From: Staphylococcus equorum
Lineage (GTDB): Bacteria > Bacillota > Bacilli > Staphylococcales > Staphylococcaceae
NCBI RefSeq assembly: GCF_001747895.1
Contig: NZ_LNNB01000009.1
Coordinates: 744,001-808,000 of the forward strand
Direction of reading: 5' to 3'
DNA length: 64,000 nucleotides
In this document: positions 37,967 to 50,928 of the stretch, in pieces
Layout of the letters: each line of letters begins with the position of its first letter
Position numbering within the stretch: the stretch's first letter is position 1
The notes under the pieces: model-generated
Seen by the model: the letters and a program-made list of their open reading frames with translations, nothing else
Told to the model about the DNA's origin: nothing
Database searches by the model: none
Program-made: the position numbers and the translations under genes

Positions 37967-39373
37967 TTACATTGTGTGTACTGGTAAACCTATAGCTTTT
38001 TCAGCAGCTTCCATAGACATTTCACCTAATGTTGGGTGAGCATGTACAGTTAATGCTAAATCTTCAGCATTCATTCCAGCTTCGATTGCTAAACCTAACT
38101 CAGAAATAATATCAGAAGCGCCAGTACCAACTACTTGAGCACCTACTAATGTATTATCTTCTTTAAGCGTAATAAGTTTAACAAAACCAGTAGTGTCATC
38201 TAATGATAACGCACGGCCGTTAGCTGCATAAGGGAATTTAGAAGCAGTAATTTTTAATCCTTCTTCTTTAGCTTGAGCTTCTGTATAACCTACTTGAGCA
38301 AGTTCTGGCTCAGTGAAACATACAGCAGGCATACCGATGTAATCTACTTCTGATGCTTCACCAGAGATTACTTCAGCTGCTACTTTAGCTTCATAGCTTG
38401 CTTTATGCGCAAGTGGTAAACCAGGAACGATATCACCAATTGCAAAAATGTTTTCAATTGAAGTGCGGCTCTGTTTGTCTACTTCGATTAATCCACGTTC
38501 TGCAAATTTAAGACCTAATTCTTCTAAGCCTAATTCATCAGTGTTAGGACGACGACCTACAGTAACTAATACATAATCAGCATCGATTGTTTGTTCTTCG
38601 CCGTTTACTTCGTAAGTTACTTTAACGCCGTTTTCAGTTTCTTCAGCCGATTTAGCCATAGCTTCAGTTACAATGTCAACGCCTTTTTCTTTCATACCTT
38701 TTTTAACAGGTTGCGTCATTTGTTTTTCAAAACCGCCTAAGATATCTTTAGCGCCTTCTAAAATAGTAACTTCTGAACCAAAGTTTGCAAAAGCAGTTCC
38801 AAGTTCAGAACCAATATAACCGCCACCAACAACTACTAATTTACCAGGAACTTCTTGTAAATTTAGAGCGCCAGATGAATCAATTACACGATTTCCAAAC
38901 TCGAAGTTAGGGATTTCAATTGGTCTTGAACCAGTTGCAATAATCGCGTTTTTAAAGTTATATGTTTGAGCACTTTTCTCATCCATAACACGTAAGCTAT
39001 TGTTATCAACAAAGTAAGCTTCGCCTTTAACGATTTCTACTTTATTACCTTTTAACAATCCTTCAACGCCACCAGTTAATTTTTCAACTACTGATTGTTT
39101 GAATTCTTGAACTTTATTAAAATTAAGTGAAACACTTTCAGCAATAACACCTAAATTTTCTGAGTTCTTAGTTTCATCATAACGGTGTGAAGCGTGTAAC
39201 AATGCTTTAGAAGGAATACATCCAACATTAAGACATACGCCACCTAATGTGCCTTTTTCAACGATTGTTACTTTTTGACCTAACTGTGCTGCACGAATTG
39301 CTGCAACATAGCCTCCTGGTCCTGCTCCGATTACAATAGTGTCTGTTTCAATTGGGAAATCTCCAACTACCAT
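37967..39373 (-). CDS. pdhD: Dihydrolipoamide dehydrogenase (E3)
   Basis: The FAD enzyme that reoxidises dihydrolipoyl groups of the 2-oxoacid dehydrogenase complexes with NAD+. The 468-residue protein has an FAD-binding '[17 protein letters not shown]', the redox-active disulfide '[16 protein letters not shown]', an NAD site '[15 protein letters not shown]', and the C-terminal interface with the catalytic His-Glu ('[15 protein letters not shown]'). Start ATG follows GGAGGGG. It is the last gene of pdhABCD, 3 bases after pdhC. Confidence 0.97.
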   Translation of the reverse strand: MVVGDFPIETDTIVIGAGPGGYVAAIRAAQLGQKVTIVEKGTLGGVCLNVGCIPSKALLHASHRYDETKNSENLGVIAESVSLNFNKVQEFKQSVVEKLTGGVEGLLKGNKVEIVKGEAYFVDNNSLRVMDEKSAQTYNFKNAIIATGSRPIEIPNFEFGNRVIDSSGALNLQEVPGKLVVVGGGYIGSELGTAFANFGSEVTILEGAKDILGGFEKQMTQPVKKGMKEKGVDIVTEAMAKSAEETENGVKVTYEVNGEEQTIDADYVLVTVGRRPNTDELGLEELGLKFAERGLIEVDKQSRTSIENIFAIGDIVPGLPLAHKASYEAKVAAEVISGEASEVDYIGMPAVCFTEPELAQVGYTEAQAKEEGLKITASKFPYAANGRALSLDDTTGFVKLITLKEDNTLVGAQVVGTGASDIISELGLAIEAGMNAEDLALTVHAHPTLGEMSMEAAEKAIGLPVHTM

Positions 39374-39376
39374 ATT

Positions 39377-40672
39377 TTACCCCTCCATTAATAATAATTC
39401 TGGATTATTCAATAAACGTTTGATATGATTCATAGCATTTTGGCCAGTAGCACCATCAATTTGTCTGTGGTCAAAGCTTAATGATAATGATAATACTGGT
39501 GCAGCTATTATTTCTCCATCTTTAACAATTGGTTTTTGTGCAATACGGCCAATGCCTAATATAGCTACTTCTGGGTGATTGATTACTGGAGTGAACCATT
39601 GTCCACCAGCAGAACCGATATTACTGATCGTACATGTAGCATGTTTCATTTCATCTGCAGCTAATTTTCCGTCACGTGCTTTAACAGCAAGTTCGTTAAT
39701 TTCGTCTGAGATGCTGAACATTGATTTACGGTCTGCATGTTTAACAACAGGAACTAATAATCCTCTGTCAGTGTCTGCAGCAATACCGATGTTCCAATAA
39801 TGTTTGTGTACAATCTCGCCAGCATCTTCGTTAAATGAAGTGTTAAGCGCTGGATATTTTTTAAGTGCAGAAACAAGTGCTTTAACAACATAAGGTAAGA
39901 AAGTTAATTTAGTACCTTGTTCAGCTGCAACTTCTTTGAATTTTTTACGGTGATCCCATAATTCTTGAACATCAATTTCATCCATTAATGTTACGTGAGG
40001 CGCAGTGTGTTTTGAGTTAACCATTGCTTTACCAATTGCTTTACGCATTGCAGGTATTTTCTCAGTTGTTTCTGGGAATTCGCCTTCTGTAGAAACTGTT
40101 GCTGATTGTGCTGCACTTGAAGTTTCTTCAGTTGTTGTAGCTGCACTTTCATTTGAAGCTGCTTCTCCGCCACCATTTAAGTAAGCGTCCACATCTTCTT
40201 TAGTTGTACGGCCATTTTTACCTGAACCTGAAACAGCTTTAATGTTAACGCCATTATCACGAGCATATTTACGAACTGAAGGCATTGCTTTAACGCGTTT
40301 GCTTTCATCTATTTCTTCGTCTTTAGAAGCTTGTGCAGGTGCTTCTTCTTTAGTGCTTTCTTCTGCAGGTGCTTCTGTTTCTTCACTTGCTGAATCGTCA
40401 CTTTCACTACCTTTGAATTGCATTTCTTCTGCATCTGGTGAATCGATTTTTACGATTGTGTCACCAACAACTGCTACAGTACCTTCATCTACTAGTACTT
40501 CTTCAATAGTACCTGAAACAGGTGATGGGATTTCAACAACTGATTTATCGTTTTGTACCTCAGCTAAAATATCGTCCTCTTCAATTGTATCTCCAGATTT
40601 AATAAACCATTTTACAATTTCACCTTCGTGGATACCTTCACCAATGTCGGGTAATTTAAATTCAAATGCCAC
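39377..40672 (-). CDS. pdhC: Dihydrolipoyl acetyltransferase (E2)
   Basis: The core of pyruvate dehydrogenase. The 431-residue protein has one lipoyl domain (1-78; the lipoylated Lys is in '[14 protein letters not shown]'). An Ala/Glu/Ser-rich linker follows, then a peripheral subunit-binding domain (about 128-165, '[16 protein letters not shown]'), a second flexible linker, and the catalytic acetyltransferase domain with '[12 protein letters not shown]' (catalytic His). The start is GTG with AGGAGG 8 bases upstream. A 148-base gap with a large hairpin separates it from pdhB. Confidence 0.97.
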   Translation of the reverse strand: MAFEFKLPDIGEGIHEGEIVKWFIKSGDTIEEDDILAEVQNDKSVVEIPSPVSGTIEEVLVDEGTVAVVGDTIVKIDSPDAEEMQFKGSESDDSASEETEAPAEESTKEEAPAQASKDEEIDESKRVKAMPSVRKYARDNGVNIKAVSGSGKNGRTTKEDVDAYLNGGGEAASNESAATTTEETSSAAQSATVSTEGEFPETTEKIPAMRKAIGKAMVNSKHTAPHVTLMDEIDVQELWDHRKKFKEVAAEQGTKLTFLPYVVKALVSALKKYPALNTSFNEDAGEIVHKHYWNIGIAADTDRGLLVPVVKHADRKSMFSISDEINELAVKARDGKLAADEMKHATCTISNIGSAGGQWFTPVINHPEVAILGIGRIAQKPIVKDGEIIAAPVLSLSLSFDHRQIDGATGQNAMNHIKRLLNNPELLLMEG

Positions 40673-40754
40673 GTTATTATCCTCCTAAAAATTCATATTA
40701 AGTCAAAAATTAGAAATTGAGCGATGAACAATTAAGTCACTATCTCATGCTATA

Positions 40755-40822
40755 AATATATATTTAGATGAAGTAGGTGTATCAACTAAACTGATATCAT
40801 CCTACTTCATTAAATATATATT
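40755..40822 (-). other. Large hairpin in the pdhB-pdhC intercistronic region
   Basis: On the minus strand, AATATATATTTAATGAAG...TATCA (left arm, overlapping the pdhB stop codon) pairs with TTGATA...CTTCATCTAAATATATATT. The stem has about 28-30 bp with a one-base bulge and a small internal mismatch, and a short loop. There is no clean T run, so a processing or stabilising element, or a weak attenuator, seems more likely than a plain terminator. Confidence 0.75.
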
Positions 40823-41798
40823 AAAATTCTAAAGTTTCTTTCGCTTTTTCAATGATGTCGTTTTTGTTTGGTAACCAAACATTTTCAGCTTGTGTAAACG
40901 GATAAACTGTATCTGCCGCTGCAACACGAGCGATTGGCGCTTCTAATGAAAGAATAGAGCGTTCTGCTAATTCAGAAACAACTTGTGCTCCAACACCAGC
41001 TTGACGTTGCGCTTCTTGTATTACTACAGCACGTCCTGTTTTTTCTACTGAAGCAACAAGTGTTTCGATATCGATTGGTTGAACTGTACGTAAGTCAATA
41101 ACTTCGACTGAATAACCATCTTTTTCTAACTCTTCTGCTGCTTTTAATGACTCTTGTACCATTGCACCATATGCAATAAGCGTAATGTCATTACCTTCTT
41201 GTTTCACACTTGCTTTACCAATTTCGATTGTGTACTCTTCTTCAGGTACTTCATCACGGAAAGAGCGGTATAATTTCATATGTTCTAAATATACAACTGG
41301 GTCATTACTTCTGATTGCTGAGATTAATAATCCTTTAGCATCATACGGATTAGACGGAATTACAACGTGTAAACCTGGTGATTGAGCTAAAAGACCTTCT
41401 AAGTTGTCAGCATGCAATTCTGGTGTATGAACGCCACCACCAAATGGTGCACGAATAGTAACAGGTGATTGTTTAGAGTTACCAGAACGGAAACGCGTAC
41501 GCGCAATTTGTCCTGCTATAGAGTCGAATACTTCAAATACAAATCCTAAGAATTGTACTTCCATTACTGGACGGTATCCTTGAGTAGATAAGCCTAAAGC
41601 TAGACCACCAATACCAGATTCAGCTAAAGGTGTATCAAATACACGGTCTTCACCGAATTCTTTTTGTAAACCTTCAGTTACACGGAAAACACCACCGTTA
41701 ACACCGACGTCTTCACCGAAAAGTAAAACATTTTCATCGTTTTGTAATTCGGTTTTAAGCGCGTTGTTAATCGCTTGAACCATTGTCATTTGTGCCAT
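40821..41798 (-). CDS. pdhB: Pyruvate dehydrogenase E1, beta subunit
   Basis: The 325-residue beta chain of the thiamine diphosphate-dependent E1. It starts [14 protein letters not shown] and has the transketolase-type pyrimidine-binding domain with '[19 protein letters not shown]' and the Glu that activates the cofactor. Further segments are '[17 protein letters not shown]' and a C-terminal domain with '[17 protein letters not shown]'. It follows pdhA after 3 bases, consistent with equal output. Confidence 0.97.
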   Translation of the reverse strand: MAQMTMVQAINNALKTELQNDENVLLFGEDVGVNGGVFRVTEGLQKEFGEDRVFDTPLAESGIGGLALGLSTQGYRPVMEVQFLGFVFEVFDSIAGQIARTRFRSGNSKQSPVTIRAPFGGGVHTPELHADNLEGLLAQSPGLHVVIPSNPYDAKGLLISAIRSNDPVVYLEHMKLYRSFRDEVPEEEYTIEIGKASVKQEGNDITLIAYGAMVQESLKAAEELEKDGYSVEVIDLRTVQPIDIETLVASVEKTGRAVVIQEAQRQAGVGAQVVSELAERSILSLEAPIARVAAADTVYPFTQAENVWLPNKNDIIEKAKETLEF

Positions 41799-41801
41799 CG
41801 G

Positions 41802-42914
<1,113 letters not shown>

Positions 42915-42965
42915 TCAATTCACCATACCTTTCCCGTATAATAGAAACTTATTTTATCCTTCAAT

Positions 42966-42994
42966 ATTGTACCACAAAACTGTTACACTGTTAA
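42966..42994 (-). promoter_or_regulatory. pdhABCD promoter
   Basis: TTAACA (-35, 42989-42994) and TACAAT (-10, 42966-42971), each 5 of 6 to consensus, with an ideal 17-base spacer on the minus strand. The leader would be about 45 bases. Confidence 0.8.
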
Positions 42995-43178
42995 ATAATT
43001 TGAAAAAGTTCTGTAATACTTAAGACAAGTACAGTTTTTAATCTGTACTACTGTTTTTCATAGCGCTGTACTACTCCAAAACCGAGTCACTATAAAGTAA
43101 TTCCCTTAAAATTGTAAGCGCCCTCATATCATATGCTATAACGTAGCTATTTAAAATTCAAATTTATCGCTTTTAAAT

Positions 43179-43805
43179 TTAAGAAAGATTGTCTACATCT
43201 TCTTTTTCTTTGTTCACTTTATTCATTGCATCTGAGTATTTTTCAAATGATTTATTCATATTTTTATATGATTTCGAAACCGCTTCTGCTTTATTGTCTA
43301 TTTGCTCTTGACTCACTTCGTCACCCGAAGTATAACCAAACATATCTTTTTCCTTATTCAAAATGTTTTTATATGCTTTGGCGTATTCATCATGTGCTTT
43401 GTATTTATCTTTAAGCGCTTGGTTCAATTGTGTCACTTCTTTTTTCTTATCTTCATCGCTTATATTATCAACATGCTTTTCAGCTTTTTTAAATGCTTTT
43501 TCTGAGTTATCTAAAGCTTCTTCTTCTTTTTTAAATGTTTTTTCTCTTTCTTCAACATTGTCCACGACTTTTTTCGAAGTATCTTTCACTTCTGCTTGGT
43601 CCTTACCATTAATTTGCTCAACTAATTTTTGCTTGTCTTGTTCAAGACTATTTAATTTCTTCCCTACTGAAGATACAGGTTTCTCTTCATCAAATGCTTT
43701 TTGTACTTTTTCGTTATAATCTTCTATTTCACCTTTGTCTGTTGTACACCCCGCTACTAACATTGTAGAAGCGAGTATCGCACCGATGCTATACTTTAAT
43801 TTCAT
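43179..43805 (-). CDS. YkyA family lipoprotein
   Basis: A 208-residue lipoprotein: signal peptide 1-19 and lipobox 'LVAGC', so Cys20 would be lipidated and the protein held on the outer face of the membrane. The mature part is a long Lys/Glu-rich helical coiled coil with no enzyme motif. It matches the YkyA family, which also sits between def and pdhA in Bacillus. Function unknown. A hairpin, GTACAG/CTGTAC, near 43030-43050 may end its transcript. Confidence 0.85.
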   Translation of the reverse strand: MKLKYSIGAILASTMLVAGCTTDKGEIEDYNEKVQKAFDEEKPVSSVGKKLNSLEQDKQKLVEQINGKDQAEVKDTSKKVVDNVEEREKTFKKEEEALDNSEKAFKKAEKHVDNISDEDKKKEVTQLNQALKDKYKAHDEYAKAYKNILNKEKDMFGYTSGDEVSQEQIDNKAEAVSKSYKNMNKSFEKYSDAMNKVNKEKEDVDNLS

Positions 43806-43931
43806 TTTTTGAGAAATCCTCCTTTATTTGTGTGTTATATTATATAATATTTTATAAGAAATCAAATGTATCACTGTATTTTAAGCGTTAAACTTTGGTA
43901 TATTTTATATTAAGGAAGGTGTATGAACAAA

Positions 43932-44483
43932 ATGATAACAATGAAAGATATTATCCGAGATGGTCACCCCACACTTCGTGAAAAAGCAAAAGATGTAACA
44001 ATACCGCTTTCTGACGAAGATCGTGAAACTTTAAAAGCTATGCGCGAATTTTTAATTAATAGCCAGGATGAGGAAACAGCTAATAAGTATGGACTTCGCT
44101 CAGGAGTTGGACTTGCTGCTCCACAAATTAATATTGCCAAAAAAATGATAGCAGTTTATTTACCAGATGATGGTGATGGCAAAAGTTATGATTTAGCATT
44201 AGTTAACCCTAAAATCATGAGCCACAGCGTTCAAGAAGCTTATTTACCAACTGGCGAAGGTTGTTTAAGCGTAGATGAAAATATTCCAGGACTCGTCCAC
44301 CGTAAATATCGAATCACGGTAAAAGCTACAGATATAGATGGTAATGACGTGAAATTACGTTTAAAAGGTTACCCAGCTGTTGTCGTTCAACATGAGATAG
44401 ACCATATAAATGGCGTAATGTTTTATGATCATATTGATCCAAACAACCCACTTACGCCACATGAAGATGCAGTAGAAGTTTAA
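43932..44483 (+). CDS. def: Peptide deformylase
   Basis: Removes the formyl group from N-terminal Met of new proteins. The 183-residue length equals the staphylococcal enzyme as I know it. Three motifs are intact: 'GVGLAAPQI' (motif 1), 'EGCLS' (motif 2, Cys metal ligand) and 'QHEIDH' (motif 3, HEXXH with two His ligands). ATG 43932 is chosen because relatives begin M-x-T-M-K-D. An ATG at 43923 is in frame but only 3 bases from AAGGAAGG, while 43932 is 12 bases away, so the start is not certain. It is divergent from the lipoprotein gene. Confidence 0.95.
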   Translation: MITMKDIIRDGHPTLREKAKDVTIPLSDEDRETLKAMREFLINSQDEETANKYGLRSGVGLAAPQINIAKKMIAVYLPDDGDGKSYDLALVNPKIMSHSVQEAYLPTGEGCLSVDENIPGLVHRKYRITVKATDIDGNDVKLRLKGYPAVVVQHEIDHINGVMFYDHIDPNNPLTPHEDAVEV

Positions 44484-44497
44484 GCTATTAAAAATAA

Positions 44498-44546
44498 TAT
44501 GCCGTTAGCACATTGAGGATTTCTCAAAGCTAACGGCATTTTTTAC
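44498..44546 (+). terminator. def terminator
   Basis: ATGCCGTTAGC/GCTAACGGCAT 11-bp stem, then T6; it overlaps the stop codon of the converging next gene. Confidence 0.92.
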
Positions 44547-44815
44547 ATAAAGTCATCTCTTCGTTCAGTAAATGGTATATCTAATTTTTTGAGTTCTGTC
44601 TTTAAGTCGTTTAATTCTTTAATGTCTATAAATTCTGGGTCATGATTATGTTTAACGTAATTTTGATCACCATTTACAGTATCAATTATTTCATTATAAT
44701 TAAAAAACATGATTACTTGTTCTGTACGGATTTCAAAAGTGATATCTTGAAATATTTTATCGTTTCGATTTTTTTCTTTTTTAACATCTTCTATAATTCT
44801 TTTCACTCGATCCAT
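44543..44815 (-). CDS. Hypothetical protein
   Basis: A 90-residue soluble, charged protein I do not recognise. It begins MDRVKRIIEDVKKEKNRNDKIF and contains 'EFIDIKELNDLKTELKKLD', suggesting two helices around a short beta region. ATG 44815 has AAGGGTG 6 bases upstream; a GTG three codons before it overlaps that site. Its last codons overlap the def terminator on the opposite strand. No homology claim. Confidence 0.7.
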   Translation of the reverse strand: MDRVKRIIEDVKKEKNRNDKIFQDITFEIRTEQVIMFFNYNEIIDTVNGDQNYVKHNHDPEFIDIKELNDLKTELKKLDIPFTERRDDFM

Positions 44816-45322
44816 TTCTATCACCCTTACCCATCTATCGTTTCTATATTTAATATATTACTCTGTGCAATATTAAATAATAACTCTCTTTCATCATAAT
44901 TAACTTTCAACGCACACTCAAGTTTTATGATGATTTATTGCAGTATTTTACATAACTAAAGATTTGAATTTGCGGATTAAATATTAATTATAATAAAAAT
45001 GAAATTATTTGTACTTATTAAAAGAGGCACTAAAGATAAAACTGCTTTATTTATTCTACTACATCATGTAAAATGAGAAATAACTGAAAACATATGAAAC
45101 ATAGTGTTTGTAGTTTTCTAAACGAACGAACTGAAGATCTCCCTAGAAACATACTGGGCAAAAAAACTAGTATGTTCTATTTATATACAGTATCAGTGTC
45201 CATGCATAATTAGAAGTGCAGTTAATTTCAAATAACCAATGGATACTTAACACTTTTATATTACTAGGGTTTTACTATACAAAATTAAAAATCAAACATG
45301 ATTTTAGGAGGAAATATATAAA
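44816..45322. other. Long leader region upstream of rpoY-rnjA (gene-free stretch)
   Basis: This 507-base stretch holds no convincing gene. It has a candidate plus-strand promoter (TTGAAT 44964-44969, TATAAT 44989-44994, 19-base spacer) and a hairpin at 45144-45179. If this promoter is used, rpoY-rnjA would have a leader of about 320 bases. Confidence 0.6.
45144..45179 (+). other. Hairpin in the rpoY-rnjA leader
   Basis: TAGAAACATACT pairs with AGTATGTTCTA (11 bp, one bulged A), loop of 13 bases, no T run. Possible regulatory or processing structure in the leader. Confidence 0.5.
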
Positions 45323-47346
<2,024 letters not shown>

Positions 47347-47351
47347 GTATT

Positions 47352-47397
47352 ATAAAACAGTCCACACATTGTCAAAACATTGTGTGGGCTGTTTTGC
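47352..47397 (+). terminator. rnjA terminator
   Basis: AAAACAGTCCACACA / TGTGTGGGCTGTTTT stem immediately after the stop codon. Confidence 0.93.
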
Positions 47398-47552
47398 TAT
47401 GACTAATCTATTTTATATAAATTGATTATTTTGCAATGTAAAAGGAATTCTATAATTTCTACTGCTTAAGATGGTATTTTAAGTCTTTTACCATTGATTA
47501 ACATACCTCGTTTAATTAATAGTATTTTAATGATTCTGCAACTGAATTGGAT

Positions 47553-47589
47553 ATAAAAAAGAAGCCTCCTGTTTTGGAGACTTCTTCAA
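47553..47589 (-). terminator. Terminator of the Ktr regulator gene
   Basis: GAAGTCTCC and GGAGGCTTC pair around AAAACA on the minus strand, followed by T6. Confidence 0.88.
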
Positions 47590-47599
47590 TATTACTCAT

Positions 47600-48259
47600 T
47601 TATCGAACCACTTTTTTCTCAAAACGATTTAAGTCATTATCATGCCCTATCATAATTAATATATCACCGATTTCAATACTAATATTAGGGTCAGGAGAAA
47701 CTAATATTTCTTTACCTCTTTTTATAGCAATAATACTTATCCCGAATTGTGCTCGAATATCTAATTCTATAATGGTTTGGCCAGCCATTTTTTCGCTCGC
47801 TTTAATCTCTACAATTGAATGTTCATCTGCAAGTTCTAAATAATCTAACACACTTGCACTTGCGACATTGTGAGCAATTCTTCTTCCCATATCTCTTTCA
47901 GGGTGAACAACCGTATCCGCGCCAATTTTATTTAAAATTTTTGCGTGATAATCATTTTGCGCTTTAGCTGTTACTTTTTTTACACCTAACTCTTTTAAAA
48001 TTAAGGTTGTTAACGTGCTTGATTGTATATTCTCACCTATAGCTACGATGACATGATCAAAATTTCTGATACCTAAACTTTTCATAACAGCTTCATCTGT
48101 TGTGTCAGCAATGACAGCATGTGTCGCAATATCACTATATTCGTTTACACGTGCTTCATTCATATCAATTGCCATAACATCCATATCTAATGCGTTAAGT
48201 TCTCTTACTATACTGCCACCGAATCGACCTAAGCCGATAACCACATACTCTTTGTCCAT
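47600..48259 (-). CDS. Ktr K+ uptake regulatory subunit (KtrA/KtrC type)
   Basis: A 219-residue cytoplasmic gating subunit of a Ktr potassium transporter. The RCK_N Rossmann domain starts 'YVVIGLGRFGGSIVREL' (GxGxxG) with the acidic 'MAIDMNE' at the second strand. The RCK_C domain (about 140-219) contains 'GISIIAIKRGKEILVSPDPN' and would bind a signal such as c-di-AMP in relatives. ATG 48259 has GGAGG 6 bases upstream; an earlier in-frame start has none. The gene lies beside rnjA as ktrC does in Bacillus. Its membrane partner KtrB/D is not in this window. Confidence 0.9.
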   Translation of the reverse strand: MDKEYVVIGLGRFGGSIVRELNALDMDVMAIDMNEARVNEYSDIATHAVIADTTDEAVMKSLGIRNFDHVIVAIGENIQSSTLTTLILKELGVKKVTAKAQNDYHAKILNKIGADTVVHPERDMGRRIAHNVASASVLDYLELADEHSIVEIKASEKMAGQTIIELDIRAQFGISIIAIKRGKEILVSPDPNISIEIGDILIMIGHDNDLNRFEKKVVR

Positions 48260-48357
48260 ATGCGTCCTCCAATTTAAAAAATCACGGATAAGATAGCCAT
48301 CCATCAGTCAAGACGAACTAGTGAATAACTATCAATACCTCATTTCAAAAAATTAAT

Positions 48358-49374
48358 TTATTTTTTTCCTTCAACATAATCTTTGTCGAAAACAAATAAT
48401 CTTAATAATAATATTAACGATGGAATGAGTAAAAGTAAACCTAAAACAAATGCAATAATTAAAGCAATGGCCATGCTACTATTAACAACGCCTTCATCTA
48501 TACGAACATATGGGTATAGAATGTATGGCATTTTGCTGGCACCATATCCGAAAAATGCAAATCCCATTTGTAGTATAACAAGGATAAATGCAAATCCGTG
48601 CCATTTTTTCATTAATGTAAGTACCATAACACCTATAAAGCTTATAAAGCTTAGTAGGAACATCCACCAATAATCAGTTACTGCGCTTAAGAAATGCGCT
48701 TCGTTTTGTAGTCTTAACGATACAAATACGAATAATGAAATTGCGATCATCGGTGGCCCCCAGAATAGGAACCAATATCTTAATAAATCATATGCTGGTT
48801 TGTCTTTAGCTTTTGAAGCATAGTACGTAAGGAAGCCTGAAGAAATGTATAGCACTGATATAACAGCTAAGAATACGACAGACCATGAATAAGGACTCAA
48901 GGCTAATTCAAGCCAGTCCAAATCTATATTATCACCTGAACCTGTAATAAAGCCCCCTTCTGATATTGTTAGCGTTGTAGCAAGCGCTGCTGGAATAAAC
49001 AATCCTGACAGGCCGTACATTGCTAACCAAATAAGTTTTGAATCAGGTCCATAATTTTCAAATGCGTAAAAGCTACCTCTAATTGTTAGTAATATTAATG
49101 CTATTGAAGCCGGTACGAGTAGTACCGTACCAAAATATTTTGCCGCATCAGGGAAAAATCCTACGATGCCAACGAAAAAGAATACAAAGAAAACGTTTGT
49201 TACTTCCCACACAGGATTTAAATAACGACCTATTAAATGGTTAATTTGTTTATCTTGTTTAGTTACTTTTGCGTGAAGTGTAAAGAACCCAGCACCAAAA
49301 TCAATAGAGGCGATAATAATATAAGAGAATAAAAATATTCCAAGTACTGTAATACCTATATAAGCAAATATCAT
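48358..49374 (-). CDS. cydB: Cytochrome bd quinol oxidase, subunit II
   Basis: A 338-residue integral membrane subunit with about nine helices. N-terminal segments 'IASIDFGAGFFTLHAK' and 'GRYLNPVWEVTNVFFVFFFVG' are typical CydB. It assembles with CydA into a high-affinity O2-reducing quinol oxidase. The start overlaps the cydA stop codon region (ATGA-type join), so the two are coupled. Confidence 0.94.
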   Translation of the reverse strand: MIFAYIGITVLGIFLFSYIIIASIDFGAGFFTLHAKVTKQDKQINHLIGRYLNPVWEVTNVFFVFFFVGIVGFFPDAAKYFGTVLLVPASIALILLTIRGSFYAFENYGPDSKLIWLAMYGLSGLFIPAALATTLTISEGGFITGSGDNIDLDWLELALSPYSWSVVFLAVISVLYISSGFLTYYASKAKDKPAYDLLRYWFLFWGPPMIAISLFVFVSLRLQNEAHFLSAVTDYWWMFLLSFISFIGVMVLTLMKKWHGFAFILVILQMGFAFFGYGASKMPYILYPYVRIDEGVVNSSMAIALIIAFVLGLLLLIPSLILLLRLFVFDKDYVEGKK

Positions 49375-50726
49375 TACTCATCACCTCTTTCTGGTGTATT
49401 TTCTTCTACATCTTTATATGCTGGTTTATTTCTGAACATACGAATTAATACGTATGCGGTAGTCACGATTAAAATCATATATAAGATACCGAATAATATT
49501 GTCACGAGTGTTAAACCACCTGCTTGAGTTGCAGCATCAGCTACTTTAAGGTAACCACGAACCAACCATGGTTGACGACCTTGTTCAGTTAAGAACCAAC
49601 CAGCTTCTATTGCAATCATTGCTGCTGGTCCAGTTAATAATGCACCATACAATATTGGTTTTGAATAAGTGAATTTGCGTAATTTCTTAAATATAAGCGT
49701 TAATATAAACGCGCCTGATACGATTAAGCAGAAAACACCCATAGAAACCATAATATCAAAGTAATAGTGTACAATCATCGGTGGATGCAGTTCTTCTGGA
49801 AACTCATTTAATCCTTTTACTTCAGTATTTGTATTATTGTCAGCCAAGAAACTGAGTATACCAGGTATTTTTATGGCACCTGATACTTCTTGTGTTTCTT
49901 CATCTAAACTACCAAAGAATATTAAATCTGCATTGGACTCTGTTTCAAAGTGCCATTCATAAGCAGCAAGTTTTTCTGGTTGCTCTTGATGTAGAAACTT
50001 AGCTGATAAATCTCCAGCTAACATAGAACCTAAAGTAAATACTACGCCAAGAATCATTGTTAGTTTCAATGCTTTTTTATGATATTCTGTATCTTTCTTG
50101 AATTTGTTTTTCAATAATTTAAATGCAGCAATTGCAGCAAGTACAAATGCCATCGTCATAAGTGCTGTAGCAACAACGTGGAACGATCTAATTAAGAACG
50201 ATTCGTTAAACATCGCTGCCCAAGGCTGGACGTTAACCATTTTTCCATCTTTCATATCGAAGCCAGCTGGTGTATTCATAAATGAATTGACCGCTGTAAT
50301 GAAAAATGCTGAGAATGTACCACCTATAATGACGGGAATACTAATAAGGAAATGGGTCCATTTACTCTTAAATCTATCCCATGTATATAAATAGATACTT
50401 AAGAAAATTGCTTCAAAGAAGAAAGCAAATGTTTCCATAAATAATGGTAATGCAATAACGTGACCACCCATTTGCATAAATGTTGGCCATAATAGTGATA
50501 ATTGCAGTCCAATAATTGTACCTGTCACAACACCAACAGCTACCGTAATGGTATATCCTTTAGACCATCTTTTGGCTAATGTTATATATTTTGGATCATT
50601 TCTTTTTATACCTAAAAATTCAGCAACAGCAAACATTAATGGCACGCCCACACCAATCGTTGCGAATATGATATGAACCGCGAGTGTCATCGCAGTTAAA
50701 AAACGGGCTAATTCAACTGAATCCAT
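49374..50726 (-). CDS. cydA: Cytochrome bd quinol oxidase, subunit I
   Basis: The 450-residue haem-bearing subunit with nine helices; its modest length fits the short-Q-loop class of Firmicutes. His18 in the first helix ('TAMTLAVHIIF') and a later His/Met pair are candidate haem ligands. Quinol-site residues lie in the loop around 'KFLHQEQPEKLAAYEWHFET', and 'GWFLTEQGRQPWLVRGYLK' is conserved. ATG 50726 is chosen with AAGGTGAT upstream. A Rex-type operator lies in its leader. cydAB should be induced when O2 is low. Confidence 0.95.
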   Translation of the reverse strand: MDSVELARFLTAMTLAVHIIFATIGVGVPLMFAVAEFLGIKRNDPKYITLAKRWSKGYTITVAVGVVTGTIIGLQLSLLWPTFMQMGGHVIALPLFMETFAFFFEAIFLSIYLYTWDRFKSKWTHFLISIPVIIGGTFSAFFITAVNSFMNTPAGFDMKDGKMVNVQPWAAMFNESFLIRSFHVVATALMTMAFVLAAIAAFKLLKNKFKKDTEYHKKALKLTMILGVVFTLGSMLAGDLSAKFLHQEQPEKLAAYEWHFETESNADLIFFGSLDEETQEVSGAIKIPGILSFLADNNTNTEVKGLNEFPEELHPPMIVHYYFDIMVSMGVFCLIVSGAFILTLIFKKLRKFTYSKPILYGALLTGPAAMIAIEAGWFLTEQGRQPWLVRGYLKVADAATQAGGLTLVTILFGILYMILIVTTAYVLIRMFRNKPAYKDVEENTPERGDE

Positions 50727-50747
50727 AATATCACCTTTTTTATTTAT

Positions 50748-50765
50748 TTGTGACAAAAATCACAA
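50748..50765. promoter_or_regulatory. Rex operator upstream of cydA
   Basis: TTGTGACAAAAATCACAA matches the Rex site TTGTGAAWWWWTTCACAA at nearly every position, with exact TTGTGA and TCACAA arms at the correct 6-base spacing. It overlaps the start of the cydA transcript, between the -10 and the ribosome site, so Rex bound at high NAD+/NADH would block cydAB. Confidence 0.85.
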
Positions 50766-50774
50766 CGTTTATTC

Positions 50775-50803
50775 ATTATAAACTGCTTTACGTTGTATTG
50801 AAA
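50775..50803 (-). promoter_or_regulatory. cydAB promoter
   Basis: Perfect TATAAT (50775-50780) on the minus strand with a weak -35 TTTCAA 17 bases upstream. The start point would fall at the edge of the Rex site. Confidence 0.65.
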
Positions 50804-50861
50804 TAAGTTGCGTTCAAAATATAGTGACAAATTAATGACCACTTGCATGTAAGTCAAAGAT

Positions 50862-50890
50862 TTGTAATAATTTAAAAAGTTTCTTATATT
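50862..50890 (+). promoter_or_regulatory. Promoter of the glutaredoxin gene
   Basis: TTGTAA (50862-50867) and TATATT (50885-50890) with a 17-base spacer, about 38 bases before the ATG. Confidence 0.65.
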
Positions 50891-50928
50891 AAAGTATATC
50901 GAATTTAAAATAGGAAGGATGAGTTTTA

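Noticed and set aside
40242-40688. Long plus-strand Ser/Thr-rich frame opposite pdhC
   Set aside because: It is the shadow of the low-complexity lipoyl and linker codons of pdhC; no start signals.
44999-45077. A 25-codon frame (MKLFVLIKRGT...) right after a TATAAT
   Set aside because: It has no ribosome binding site and would start essentially at the transcription start; too short to support as a gene.
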